From: Rhipidocladum racemiflorum
Lineage: Eukaryota; Streptophyta; Magnoliopsida; Poales; Poaceae
Assembly (NCBI GenBank): GCA_036346355.1
Contig: CM070583.1
Location: forward strand, 8,122,001-8,186,000
Direction: 5' to 3'
Length of the DNA: 64,000 nucleotides
Position 1 is the stretch's first letter. Every line of letters starts with the position of its first letter. The notes beneath the pieces were generated by a model. That model was not told the origin of the DNA. It ran no database searches and saw only the letters and a list, made by a program, of their open reading frames with translations. Of the stretch, positions 23,233 through 34,519 are shown piece by piece. Both the position numbers and the translations under genes were made by a program.

Positions 23233-24284
23233 TCATGATTTCCCCTTCAGGGAACAAGAAAAAAACAAACTCCAACACGGACCGCTCTGCTAGAATCCCA
23301 ACACAGACCTCATCTACCCTTCATTCATGCTTTAATATTTGTGCAACTTGTTTTTTCGGACGATGAATAGTACCGCTCTGCTAGAATCCCAACTCGCGGT
23401 TCAACTCTCGGACAATTTATATAGACACATGTAGTGATGCAAAATATATATAACATTAGTCTTCCACAGATTGTACTTTCATTACAATATATATCACCAC
23501 ATTCATTGTTTATAATTATTAAACATATATTACAGCTAATATATTACATTTACCAGCCCGAGTCACCCGAGTCGCCAGAGTCGGTATCACTGGAGACTAC
23601 GCGGACTAGTGATGGTTCATCCTCAGATGATGAACCCGATCTAGACGAGGCGCCGGTCCCTATGGTGATCGGCGCGAAGTACTCCACCTCCTCCTCCTCC
23701 TCCTCCTCCTTCTTCTCCTCCTCGTCCTCCTCGTCGTCGTCGTCCTCCTCCTCCTCCTCCTCGTCGTCGTCGTCCTCCTCCTCCTCCTCGTCGTCGTCGT
23801 CCTCCTCCTCCTCCTCGTCGTCGTCGTCTTGATCGCCATCTCTGCGGCGCTTCCTGCTGGCTTTGGAGGCGCTCGGATGGGGTGAGGCGCTGGGAGGGAT
23901 GGGAGACAGTGGGCGCCACGCCACGCCGAGTGAGGCGCCGGAGGTCGAGGCGGCCCGGGCGGGCGGTGAGGGCGCTGGAGGAACGTCACGGTGACTCCAC
24001 GGATTCCTCGAGACCTTGCCGAGAAGGAGGCGCCGCCATTGCCGCGGTCGACGAAAGGATCAAGTTAGACCTTGCGAGAGAAGAAAGGGGCTATATGAAA
24101 GAGATCGAGAAAAGGAGCTATATGGAGTCACCGTACGTTCCTTGCAGAGAAGTTAGACCTTGCAGAGAAGAAAGGAACGCGATCAAACCTTGGAAGAGTA
24201 CCCCCGATATCGATGAAAGGAGTTATATGAAAGGAGCTATATGTTTGAACGGTCAAATTGGCGGGGAAGACGAGGGGGTGCAGT
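23233..24284. other. Low-complexity and GC-rich internal segment; contains a trinucleotide block
   Basis: Between 23682 and 23830 there is a nearly pure CCT/CGT trinucleotide block (poly-Ser one way; Asp/Glu-rich in 23924-23550 on the minus strand). Flanking words (GAGTCGCCAGAGTC, GATGATGAACCCGAT) could be the acidic N-terminal part of a captured gene. With no other domain visible, I call no gene. The GC-rich part at 23850-24060 and repeated AGGAGCTATATG words at 24090-24245 follow. Confidence 0.5.
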
Positions 24285-24510
24285 AATATCCGTGTCGGTT
24301 CATATCCAGAACCGACTGTGATGACCTATGTTATTGCAGTCGGTTCTTTTTTAGAACCGATACAGATACATTATCTGTGTCGGTTCTATAAAGAAACCGA
24401 CAGTGTTGAGGATCCAAATTATCACAGTCGGTTTTACATATAAGCGACGGTGATAAATAAATAATCACAAACGGTTCTTGTATAGAACCGATTGTGATGA
24501 GGTTCGCTAG
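24285..24510. repeat. Internal subterminal-type array upstream of TNP2
   Basis: Six or so GTCGGTT/AACCGAC and CGGTTC/GAACCGAT words with ~45-bp spacing match the left and right subterminal arrays, although the nearest element end is 1.5 kb away. Confidence 0.85.
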
Positions 24511-24511
24511 G

Positions 24512-24520
24512 TTTATATAT
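24512..24520 (+). promoter_or_regulatory. Candidate TATA box of the TNP2 transcription unit
   Basis: TTTATATAT lies about 12 bp after the last internal repeat unit and about 950 bp upstream of the TNP2 start codon. The intervening leader ends in an acceptor-like TTGTAG directly before ATG at 25467, so a 5' leader intron is likely. Confidence 0.45.
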
Positions 24521-24966
24521 GTACCATCTGGACTCGGGATGAACTTATTAACTCTCGTCGAGTTGGTTCGCTAGGCGATTTCTCTATTTTCCTGCCTAGC
24601 TTACTTGTGGCTTTATTCAAAAGGTGGGCCCCATTCCTTCGAATCCCTTCAATTTTGTATTAACATACATTATTCGATTTTGATTTGGTGTCATTAGCAG
24701 AGTGTATGGTTGAGAAACGAGGGGGTGTAGGAGATCAGTGCGTTGAAGGTTAAAGTTAATTGAAACCCTAGCTAGCTTGATCAGGAGCTAGATTTCCTCG
24801 ATTGTGGCTTTCCTCGAAAGGTGATCAGCATTAATTCTTATAAATCCCTTCAATATTTGCAGTAGGACTTAAATTAGTTTTTTTATTTGGTCAATGTGTA
24901 CATTACATGTCATAATTGTGTCAATATAATTAATATGATCAATGATAGAGTACGTAGTTAATTAGG

Positions 24967-25356
24967 CTGCGTAACCTATGCGTCTCCCGTTTGAGGGTGC
25001 TTGTTTATAAGTATGCTAAAATGGCATATTTATAAATAAGCAGTCTCGAATTGTCCACGTTTTTGGACAGTTTGAGGATATGTGGCTCGGGCAAGTTCCT
25101 AAGCTGTTGTACAAGCTCTAGAGAAAGTTTCGGCGGCATCTCCTGGCAAGTTCTCCGAATACACATCCTCTTGACATGTTGTCGATACGTGTATTTGGAG
25201 AACAGCGGGAGATGTCGCCAAATTTTCTCTAAAGTTTGTACAACATCTTAAAACGTGCTCGAACCACATATCCTCGAATGGGATTAGGACCTAACCTACT
25301 TAGAGATTAGGAGTCATCGTTGGTACGTACGTACCTTAGTCGGTCTACAGATATAC
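24967..25356. repeat. Leader segment copy 1, with a 207-bp hairpin at 25072-25278
   Basis: About 390 bp is repeated at 30064-30448, from CGTAACCTATGCGTCTCCCG to GTCATCGTTGGTACGT and TAGTCGGTCTACA. Inside, arms of ~90 bp are inverted copies: GAGGATATGTGGCTCGGGCA on the left and TGCTCGAACCACATATCCTC on the right. They surround a ~25-bp loop. The copy lies ~110 bp upstream of the TNP2 start codon. Confidence 0.9.
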
Positions 25357-25466
25357 GTTTCTTTATATAAGATCATTCAACAAAAAAACTTTGTTTTCGG
25401 GTTCAACCCTTCTTTTATTTCATTGATTAGGGCATTATTAATTTATTGTTTGCGGTTTACTTGTAG

Positions 25467-28400
25467 ATGGACCGTGAAGAATGGATGTATCACAAAAGCC
25501 GTGTGAGTGCTGATTTCAGAGGGGAGTTAAGGAGTTCATAAAAATTGCAGAAGAAGATATGGTTATGAGGGGTGTAAAGTTCATATATTGTCCTTGTATT
25601 GATTGCACCAATCTCAGGAGATTTAACAACTCAGCTCAAATTGAAGGGCATTTGATTCGACGTGGCTTCGTGAGGAATTACACGTGTTGGATCCATCATG
25701 GGGAGATAGGTAGTACCTCCGTACGCATAGCGAAGACATCTTTGAAGCCGATCACGAGTTGGAGCGTGATATGTTCGATGACGATAATTTAGATCAAATG
25801 TTGCGGGATGTGGAGGGAAATTACACGGAAAGAGAGTTCGAAAAATTTAAAAGCTTGATGGATGACGATGCCAAACCATTGTTTTCAAGTTGCAAAGGGG
25901 AATACACCAAGTTGGGTTCGGTTCTTGCATTGTTTGAACTGAAGGCAAAACACCGTTGGACAGATACAAGTTTCAATGCACTTTTAATACTTCTATCGGA
26001 TATGCTTCCAGAGGGAAACGAGTTGCCAACAAGTATTTATGAAGCGAAGAAGCTATTATGTCCCATGGGAATGGAAATAGAAAGGATACATGCATGTCCA
26101 AATGATTGCATACTATACCGCAACGCCCATAAGGAATCACAAGATTTGTCCCTGCTTTGTGGTGTACCCGATACAAACAAAATGAGAAGCGTAATGACAA
26201 GAAGCGTAAGAACCTAATTGACGACGGTGAAGATGTGAAAAAAGGGGCACCACCAAGGTGTTATGGTATTTGCCCATCATTCCCGTTTAGAGCGGTTATT
26301 TGCAAATCCTAAAGAGGCAAAATTGTTGCGTTGGCATTATGAATCCCGAAAGGAAGATGGCAAGTTGAGACATCCCGTGATTCGGCTCAATGGAGAAACA
26401 TTAATTGGCAACATGAGGAGTTTGGTGCCGAGATGAGGAACATAAGATTTGGATTGAGTACGGATGGTATGAATCCGTTTGGTAATATGAGCAATCGACA
26501 CAAGATTTCTGGCCGCTTTGTTGTGTATCTACAATTTGCCTCCTTGGTTATGCATGAAGCGGAAGTATATCATGATGTCGTTGCTAATCTCAGGTCCCAA
26601 ACAATGGTAATGATATTGATGTGTACCTATCACCACTAATTGAGGATTTGGTAAAATTGTGGAATGTGGGGTTGAGGTGTGGGATGCATACAAAAGAGAG
26701 AACTTCATCCTACGGGCTATGATATTTTGCACCATAAATGATTTTCCAGCCTTTGGTAATTTGGCGGGCTATAGCACGAAGGAGCCAAAGCTTGTCCAAT
26801 TTGTGAAGAGGACACCGATAGCTTGTGGTCAGGTCGAGGAAAACGGTGTACATGGGTCACCGTAGGATTCTACACCGAAGTCATAGATAAAGTAAGATGG
26901 ATGACAAATATGATGGAAAGAGGGAAGTTCGTGCATCACCGCAGCCTATGACCTGGAAGGCAAGTATATTCACGTGTAGAGGATATCGATGTTCGGTATG
27001 GTAAGAGCCAGTAAATCTGTTCGTCCTAGGACCATTTGGAAAAAGAGGTCGATATTTTGGGACTTACCATATTGGAAGGAGTTAGATGTCGGTGAATGTA
27101 TTGTTGTCATTCACGTTAATATAAATGTTTGTGTTAATTTGGTTGGCATACTGCTGAACATTACTGGGAAGACATTTGATGGTTTTAATGCTCTCCGTGA
27201 TATGACCTAAATGGGGATCAGGCCCAAGCTTGCGATGATGGAGGAGGATGGAAAAGGGCCGTACATCCTCGCTGCATGCTACACCTTATCCAAGAAAGAG
27301 AAAGAAGACCTCTGCAAGTGTCTCCACGATATTAAAGTTCCATCGGGCTACTCCGCAAACATTAAGAAGCTTGTGTCTATGGATGATTTGAAGTTGATCG
27401 GTATGAAGTCCCACGACTGTCATGTCTTGATGACCCAAATGCTCCTCGTTGCAATCGAAATATCCTACCATATGACGTCAAGGTTGGCAATCACGAAGCT
27501 ATGCTATTTCTTCAATGCGATTTCATGCAAGGTTATTGATCCCGATATACTAGACAACTTACAGAGTGAGGTGGTGCAGACTCTTTGTCGACTTGAGATG
27601 CATTTCCCCGTCGTTCTTCGACGTCATGGTCCACCTCGTTGTTCACCTTGTTAGAGAGATTAAGATTTGTGGACCCGCATTCCTGCGTTACATGTATCCG
27701 TTCGAGAGGTACATGGGTATATTAAAGTCATACGTGAGGAATAGGTCGAAGCTTGAGGGTAGTATTATTGAAGGTTATGGGGTCAAGAGGTTATTGAGTT
27801 CTGCGTGGACTACCTAGGTAAAAGACAACCGATTGGTGTTCCTATATCTCGTCATGAGGGCAGACTTGGTGGCAAAGGAACCATTGGGTCAAATCTAATG
27901 AGCCCACAATTTGATATGTCTTGTAAGCGCATTTCACAGTCTTGCAACACAGCTGAAGTTCATCCATACATCCAACAAAGACAAGTTGATATTACGGGAA
28001 GAGAATCCACTTATGGATGAGCTTTCCATCACACGAGAACACAACGATCGATTCCTCACATGGTTCAAAGAAAAGGTGAAGGTCTCCGTTAGTACCGAGG
28101 ATGTCAAATGGTTGGTCGACGGACCAAGATTTAATATACTGAGACATGGCAAGGTTACGATATTAATGGCTACACATTTTATCTTGAAAGTCAAGATGCA
28201 AAGAGTACAGTGCAAAAGCAGTGGTGTGAGCATAGATGCTTTGTCCGATGATCACTCAATTAGAGGATCGTCAATCGCAATGAATCATTACTACGGGATG
28301 ATCGAAGAAATATGGGAGCTCGACTACGGAATATACCAAGTTCCATTGTTCCGATGTAAGTGGGTGAGACTTCCTCACGGAGTTAAGGTCGACAAGACAG

Positions 28401-28623
28401 GTTTTACAATTGTTGATCTGAATAGGCGGCCTACAGAGATGAACCGATTCGTCCTCGCAAAGCAAGCAACTCAAGTTTTCTACGTCGTGATCCGGCCAAT
28501 CCGAGGTTGCACGTCGTACTTCATGGCAAGAGGAGGATTGTTGGAGTTGAAAATGTCGTAGATGAAGAAGAGTACAACCAATTTGATGAAACACCTCCGT
28601 TTGCGAGATGGGGCATGTCTTAA
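25467..28623 (+). pseudogene. CACTA TNP2-type transposase, nearly full length but frameshifted
   Basis: The start ATG at 25467 follows an acceptor-like TTGTAG and reads MDREEWMY, the usual beginning of this family. Domains in order are as follows. The Transposase-associated domain is at 25560-25720 (CPCIDCTNLRRF, GHLIRRGFVRNYTCW). Transposase_21 runs over about 25790-27150, with HACPNDCILYRN, the catalytic-region motif GLSTDGMNPFGNMS at 26450-26495, and VWDAYKRENFILRAM. A DUF4218-type region is at 27190-27810, with YMYPFERYMGILKSYVRN. DUF4216 is at 28230-28480 (YYGMIEEIWELDYG, LFRCKWVRLPHGVKVD). The tail matches 2-181 and ends at TAA 28621-28623. At least six frame changes and several stops interrupt it (for example near 25525, 26215, 26330, 26880, 27800 and 28525). 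It would cut the element at its ends; this copy cannot make a full protein. Confidence 0.88.
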
Positions 28624-28849
28624 GCGGTGACGACGGCACACATGGAACACATTACATGCGTGTAGATCATCAAGAAGGGTTGTATTTTAAATAAATTAAG
28701 TTGTAAGAATTCCCTGTATTAATGTAGCATTTTGTGGAATATATATGTCAAATGGATCTTATAGTATAGCAAATTTGATAAAGATTTGAATTATTCGACT
28801 CTTTTGAATGAAGACTCTGTTTTAAAAAAATAGAAATTGGATCATAGTC
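28624..28849. other. 3' untranslated/spacer part of the CACTA element
   Basis: AT-rich sequence without repeats or ORFs, lying between the TNP2 stop codon and the next repeat array. Confidence 0.5.
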
Positions 28850-29062
28850 ATCACAATCGGTTCGTTTAGGAAACCGACACGAGATAGTATAATTGCGATC
28901 GGTTCTTCTATAGAACCGACCACGTATACTCCAAATATTGCGATCGGTTTTTATATAGAACCGACACGGATACTCAACATATTGCGATCGGTTTTTCTAT
29001 AGAACCGACACGTATACTCCACATATTGCGATCGGTCTCTTTGGTTAACCGACCGTGATAAA
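28850..29062. repeat. Second internal subterminal-type array, upstream of the TNPA-like gene
   Basis: Four or five ~55-bp units of ATTGCGATCGGTTTTTATATAG... AACCGACACG-type, last unit ending AACCGACCGTGATAAAA. It lies between the two genes, in the same relative position as the 42-bp array at 471-638 in the other CACTA remnant. Confidence 0.88.
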
Positions 29063-29099
29063 ACCCGAGCATTTTCATTTTGGCGCATACTCGGTTCAT

Positions 29100-29578
29100 T
29101 TCGTAGCGCCGATTTCGTTCAATTCATTCCACAACCCTAGCTCGACCACCTCCCCACCGGCGCCTCCCCTCGCCTCCTCCCCGGCGCCTCCCCATCGGCG
29201 GGTACCCGTGGCGCCTCCCCCTCGGCTCCTCCCCTGGCGCCTCCTCCGGCTCCTCCCCGGCGCCTCCCCATCGGCGGGTACCCGTGGCGCCTCCCCCTCG
29301 GCTCCTCGATCCCACACCCTAGCTCGACCACCTCCCCACGGCGCCTCCCCCTCGGGTCCTCCCCAGCGCCTCCCCCTCGGCGATTCCCCCTGGCGCCTCC
29401 CTCCGGCGATTCCCCTGGCGCCTCCCCTCCGGCTCCTCCCCAGCGCCTCCCCTCCGGCGATTCCCCAGCGCCTCCCCTCCGGCTCCTCCCCGGCGCCTCC
29501 CCTCCGGCTCCTCCCCCAATCGGCGCGTCCCCATCGGCTCCTCCCCATTGCCGACTCGGTTCGGCGACCGTAAGATGC
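29100..29578. other. GC-rich leader with repeated CGGCGCCTCCCC words
   Basis: GGCGCCTCCC occurs more than a dozen times, and a ~110-bp stretch (CATCGGCGGGTACCCGTGGCG) is duplicated at about 29190 and 29265. ORFs are open in several frames on both strands and are not trusted. It is probably the transcribed leader of the TNPA-like gene; 29579-30063 behind it is AT-rich with a repeated CTCTTAGTGACAATTTGGTG word and no gene. Confidence 0.6.
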
Positions 29579-30063
29579 ATTTGATCGTGGGTCAGTAATT
29601 GGTTGTAAATAGCTCGATGATGATTGCTTTTGAATGAGGCTTGATTAATCGATCATTAAAGGAACTTGCTAGACCTAGAACAACACCGCTCTTAGTGACA
29701 ATTTGGTGCCACTTGCTCTTAATGCATTGTTCTAGGTCGAGCTTGATCTTTGTGCTTATTCCTTTATGCTCTTAGTGACAATTTGGTGGCACTTGCTCTT
29801 AATGCATTGTGGTAGGGTTAGATTAGTGCTATATTCATTACGTGCTATCTTGTACTTGTTGTTTTCTGTGCTAGAGCGATCTTTGTTCTAGGGTTGTAAT
29901 CCTGAAATTTTTAGATGTAATAGCCGGTGATATATTGGCCATCTAGAAGTTGGACGGCTAATTAATTTAGCAACCCTTCTATAGCAATCTGAGAGCAATC
30001 CATCATTGCAATTTGAAACTTGTAACACATGCTATATTATCGCACTTTATTATCGAGTTTAGT

Positions 30064-30448
30064 TGCGTAACCTATGCGTCTCCCGTTCGAGGGTGCTTGT
30101 TTATAAGTATGCTAAAAATGGCATATTTATAAATAAGCGATCTCAATTGTCCACGTTTTTGGGCAGTTCGAGGATATGTGGCTCGGGCAAGTTCTAAGTC
30201 GTTGTACAAACTCTAGAAAGTTTGGCGACATCTCCCTGGTGTTCTTCGAATACACACCCTCTTAACCTGTTGTCGAGGCGTGTATTTGGAGAACAGCGGG
30301 GAGATCTTCGCCAAATTTTCTAGAGTTGTACAACAACTTAGGAACTTGCTCGAACCACATATCCTCGAATGGGATTAGGACCTAACCTAATTAGAGATTA
30401 GGAGTCATCGTTGGTACGTGCATTACTTAGTCGGTCTACAAATAGACA
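30064..30448. repeat. Leader segment copy 2, with a 203-bp hairpin at 30167-30369
   Basis: This is the second copy of the segment at 24967-25356. The arms are more regular here: TTCGAGGATATGTGGCTCGG at 30167, and its inverted partner ending at 30369. It lies ~80 bp upstream of the ATG at 30531. Confidence 0.9.
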
Positions 30449-30530
30449 TGTGAATTGTTTTCTATTATTTGAAATTTGAATTGCTTCCTCTCATGAAGTT
30501 TAGGTTTGACATATACGTACTTACTTCGAA

Positions 30531-33500
30531 ATGTCGCAAAGAGAGAGCACCGGCTCAACGCCCGAGAGAGAAGAAGGTCCTGCTACCCCATCGAGGAAGG
30601 TTAGAAAGGCCAGAGGACCGAATAAAGGAGCCACAGGGAGAACGCCGCAAGTGCTCCGCTTCAATGCCAGGGGGGTTTGCACGGGTCCTGGGCCGTTTAA
30701 GGGGCGCTACTCCTCTTTTCTCGGCCAATTGGTGAGGGAGCGAGTGCCGATCACAATTAAGGACTGGAGGAAGGAAGTAAGCGACGAGCAGAAGAACCGA
30801 CTGTGGGACGAAGTTAAGGGAAAATGGATTATACCAGAGGAAGATGAAATCAATGCGAGGCAGTGCGCCTTGAAGAGAATGGGTGTGGCTTTGAGGCATT
30901 TCAGGGTGACCATGCATGCCAAGTTCGTGTTGAAAGACCGTACTCCTTCCAAAGTTATCCATTTGTTACACCCGAGGTTTGGGAGGAGTTTGCAAGGATG
31001 AGGAATACGCCGAGGCGGAGGAGCCGAGAGAGAAGAATATCGCTATACTGAGGCGTAACACACACGCCGCACCACCTCGGTTCCGGTGGGTATGTAGGGA
31101 AGAAGGCGAGTGGGTGCGACTAGCGCAGGAGTGTGCAACCTCTGGGACAACGATGCCTTACTCCCACATATGCGAGGAGCGGGCACGCGACTGGGTATTA
31201 GCGAGGACGAAGAAAACCTCTGACGGTCAGATTGTCATTCCAAACCCCGCGACCGCATAGATCGTCACGACCATCGTAAGATATCTAACATAGTACATTG
31301 CATATTATATTCCCATTGTATTTTAGTAATAATTTATACTTGCGACCTGCAGGAGGAGGTAAGCCTTCAGAAAGAGCAATGAGCATTTGAAAGCCAAGGG
31401 TCAAGGGACATCCTGTGTTCGTCAATCGGAAGCCCGATCATAAGGCGGGTGCTTGCCGCAGTGCGAGGGTATCTGAAGAGGTCCTTCTTTGTAGAGGAGA
31501 GCGCTTCCAGTGCCAGGGCAAGATCATGGGAAGCACGTGAGGCGCGGATTAGGCGCAGATGAAGGAGGAGTTGAAGGAGGAGTTAAAAGGTGAGATGATG
31601 GTGAGATGATGGCGATGTTCTCCCGAATCAGATTCCTCAACCATCGCCTATGCTACGCCCTAGCATTTGCGCTTCCAATAAGGAATCTGTGCATTCCACA
31701 CCTCAAGGTAATAAGCTGTTTGCACCAAAAGGTACATGAGTAAGCTTAACACAGATTATGATGAAGATGTCGATCACTTCTTGCAGAGTCCTGCCAAGTG
31801 CCTGGCTAGTCCTGATCGACGACGGAATACAGATTGAGGCTGCGCGCGGGTTGCATTTCCAAGCAAGGAGGATGACACGGTGCATGGTATACCTTTGGGG
31901 ATGGGCTACATGAGGGTGCAGGTGGACTATGTCCACGATGTTTACATGTCTCATGCCCTCGAGTTCCCCCCTAACGAAGATATCACCACTCTTGGGCAAG
32001 CACGGATGTCGTTCATCAAGTGGCCCGCGACGGGTGTCGTAGTGCAAGCACCTCCTGCTGCTCACTGCTGGTACTCACGCTACTACGCTCACTGCTGGTA
32101 CTCTGCTGCTCTGCGCTCACTGCTACTCTTTGCGCTCTGCTGCTCACGCTCGCTCTTGCTCTGATTGCTACTACTGCTCAAGCTAGTGCTTATCGCATCG
32201 TGGTCGCTCCTGTTACTGCTACTGATGGTACTACTGCTGCTGCTCCTGGTACTACTCCTGCTGCTGCTGCTCCTGCTCCTCCTCCTACTGCTGCTCCTGC
32301 TCCTGCTCCTCCTACTACTGCTGCTCCTGCTGCACATGCTCCTGCCCCTGCTACACAACCTGCACCTCGCTGCAATGCACCTCCTGCACCTACGCTGCAG
32401 GCTACAAATCTTTGGTGCGCAGGTGGGGCGCAAAAGGACTTCTACCACGATGACGAAAGATACAAAGCAGAGTTCAGAGAGTCCTTCCGTGAAGAAGGCA
32501 AAGTTGTCAGAGGGCACAGAACACCCTGATGATCACAAGCGGTACATACATGGAAAGCCCTTTCTCCCAAGCCACGAATTGAATTCTTTGGGCTTGTTCA
32601 CTCGCCACCTACATGGATGGTACATCGATAGGTCACATGAGGACGAGCCTCGCCACGATTTCATAGTGAAGTATCGAGCGCGCCAATTCCACCGCAACGA
32701 GGATGGGACCTTCCTCGGGCTTTTGAGGATCTCAGACTTTATGTACCTTGAAAGCCGTCGATATTTCTACCATACGATCCTGGCGCTGTGAGTCTCGCAC
32801 CATACTCAATCGAGATGACTATTTATTGATTTTGTATTATATTTTTAACAATTGACATGAATTGCAGGATCATGAGGCAATGAGCCGTGATTTTGGTCGA
32901 CACCCTGTCGGGTTTGTCGACAACGAGATGGTGTATTCGACCATGGCTAAGTATCAATCGGAGTTCATTGCAGGATACATCAAGCAGGCATTGCATGAGG
33001 AGGCAAAAAAGGACTTCATTCTCTTCCCATACCACCAGGAGTATGTACTACTATACAATTCAATTACATGTACACACTTCAACCTTGCATTAACTTATTC
33101 TCTTGCATTGTGTACCGTTTAATAAGCAACCATTGGGTTCTACTTGTGGTTGTTCCGAGTCAAAACAAGGTCTACACGTTGAACTCGCTCGAAAATAGAC
33201 CGATGGAATATGCGATCGAGCCTGTTTTTCATAAGTAAGTACATTCCTCTAACCTAACACTTTACATATTGAACTACGTTACGTATTTTTAACCTCAATG
33301 GCATCTCTCCAATGTATAGGGCTTTCATGTCTTACGTTCTTTGAGCGTGGCCGACACAATGATAAACAAGGCACCAAACTCGAGTGGAAGCGCTTCAAGG
33401 TACAAGTGTCTATCATAGGATTTTTTTCTGACACCTATTTTTAATTCGTCTCCTAATTTAAGTTTCTTTGTTCACAGTGTCATCAACAAGGGTGCGATGA

Positions 33501-33830
33501 TCTATGCGGCTTTTACGTGATGCATCACATCCTGATTTTGGTTGGTCGCTCACATCTTTTTCCTAAGGTATAGAGCAGATTATTTGCACTACTGTCTATG
33601 TGATATTTGTTTACAAGCATAATACTATCAGCATGTTTTAGTTCCAATTTAAGACTTAAATATATTAGTGCACTACTATCTATTTTGCAGGACATTGATA
33701 TCAACCTAAGAGCCTAACCAACGCCGATCTCAAGAAATTACGAGACCATTTATGCGGTGGTGCTTTGGGCCGAAGTTATAACGGATGATGGTAGATATAG
33801 AGACCATTCAAGCAAATACTAGTCCATAAA
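30531..33830 (+). pseudogene. CACTA TNPA-like gene: Transposase_24-type region plus C48 (Ulp1-like) protease region, decayed
   Basis: The N-terminal part (30531-30945) is basic (SRKVRKARGPNKG) and then has RERVPITIKDWRKE and MHAKFVLKDRTP, homologous to 3100-3300. A frameshift near 30950 leads to FVTPEVWEEFARMRNT and RRNTHAAPP (30959-31258). MGYMRVQVDYVHDVYM...EFPPNEDITTLG follows at 31899-31995. After a (GCT)n tract, KRYIHGKPFLP...LHGWYIDRS follows at 32538-32640. The protease part has NHWVLLVVVP at 33126-33156, with the nearby Asp of the usual triad replaced by Asn (VYTLNS). HQQGCDDLCGFYVMHHI at 33480-33530 contains the expected nucleophilic Cys. GT-AG introns are visible (for example 33235-33319, 33400-33476 and 33566-33689). 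Frameshifts or stops (near 30950, 31380 and 33345) make the copy defective. Confidence 0.8.
32045..32400. repeat. (GCT/CTC)n low-complexity tract in the TNPA-like gene
   Basis: Runs of GCTGCTCCTGCTACT and related triplets are open in all three forward frames (poly-Leu, Ala/Pro or Ser/Cys). They probably expanded within the linker between the two domains. Confidence 0.75.
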
Positions 33831-33995
33831 GTGTAAACAAAATTTATCTGAATGTGAATGTGATGCATTACAGATTGTAAACAATATTAATTTTAATGCA
33901 ATGTGTGTAGATTGTGATGTATATGTTACGTGATATTGTGGATTGTGATGAATGTGTCATATTGTCAATGCGAGGCCATTTTCGGACGATGGACG

Positions 33996-34490
33996 GTAAC
34001 ATCATCACAATCGGTTATTTGTTGGAACCGATTGGGATAGGTACGTGATCACAATCGGTTCTTCTTGGAACCGATTGGGATATGTACTGATATCTGTCGG
34101 TTCTTCTGGAACCGATTGGGATATGTACTGATCACTGTCGGTTTGCATAAAAACCGATTGTGATAATGTAATAATTTGAATCGGTTCTAAAAAAGAACCG
34201 ATTGTGATATTATTATTATCCCCATCGGTTCTACAACTGAACCGATTGTGATAATGTAATCATTTGTATCGGTTCTAGATAAGAACCGATTGTGATATTA
34301 TACTTATCGCAATCGGTTCTAAGAGAAAACCGATTGTGATAAGTGTAATATCACAGTCGGTTCGTAAAAAGAACCGACAGTGATAATGTATTATTAGTGT
34401 CGGTTAAAAACCGACTGTGATATATCTACCTTATCACTGTCGTTGGACTTTGTATCGCCACCAAAACCGACGGTGATGGCCGAAAAAAAC
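33996..34490. repeat. Right subterminal repeat array
   Basis: About eleven ~45-bp units of ATCACAATCGGTT...AACCGATTGTGATAAT run up to the right terminal inverted repeat. Confidence 0.92.
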
Positions 34491-34519
34491 CGATAGTAAT
34501 GTGCCATTCTGTAGTAGTG
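34491..34519 (-). repeat. Right terminal inverted repeat of the CACTA element
   Basis: It is 29 bp ending CATTCTGTAGTAGTG, followed by the ATA duplication. Confidence 0.95.

Larger units (their letters stand above)
22806..34519 (+). mobile_element. Complete CACTA (En/Spm) element, 11.7 kb, decayed genes
   Basis: The element begins CACTACTACAGAATG and ends CATTCTGTAGTAGTG. The 29-bp terminal inverted repeats differ at one position. It is flanked by the 3-bp duplication ATA (22803-22805 and 34520-34522), the length expected for this superfamily. Inside, in order, are a left subterminal array, an acidic/GC-rich low-complexity block, an internal array with a TATA-like box, a hairpin leader, a TNP2 gene, a second internal array, a GC-rich leader, a second hairpin leader, a TNPA-like gene and a right subterminal array. 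Both genes carry frameshifts, so the copy is probably non-autonomous today, although its ends look usable. Confidence 0.95.

Noticed and set aside
23434..23832. ORF ending in a long poly-Ser run on the plus strand
   Set aside because: Translation of a trinucleotide repeat; no other support.
29055..29580. Pro-rich and Gly/Arg-rich ORFs of up to 172 residues
   Set aside because: GC-rich repeated leader open in most frames on both strands; no domain.
32020..32529. Ala/Pro-rich and poly-Leu ORFs
   Set aside because: Produced by the (GCT/CTC)n tract; only the flanking residues belong to the TNPA-like gene.
22836..34490. Regularly spaced ~45-bp repeats that superficially resemble a CRISPR array
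   Set aside because: Units are alternating inverted motifs bounded by CACTA terminal repeats with a 3-bp duplication, spacers are not unique, and the context is a plant transposon.
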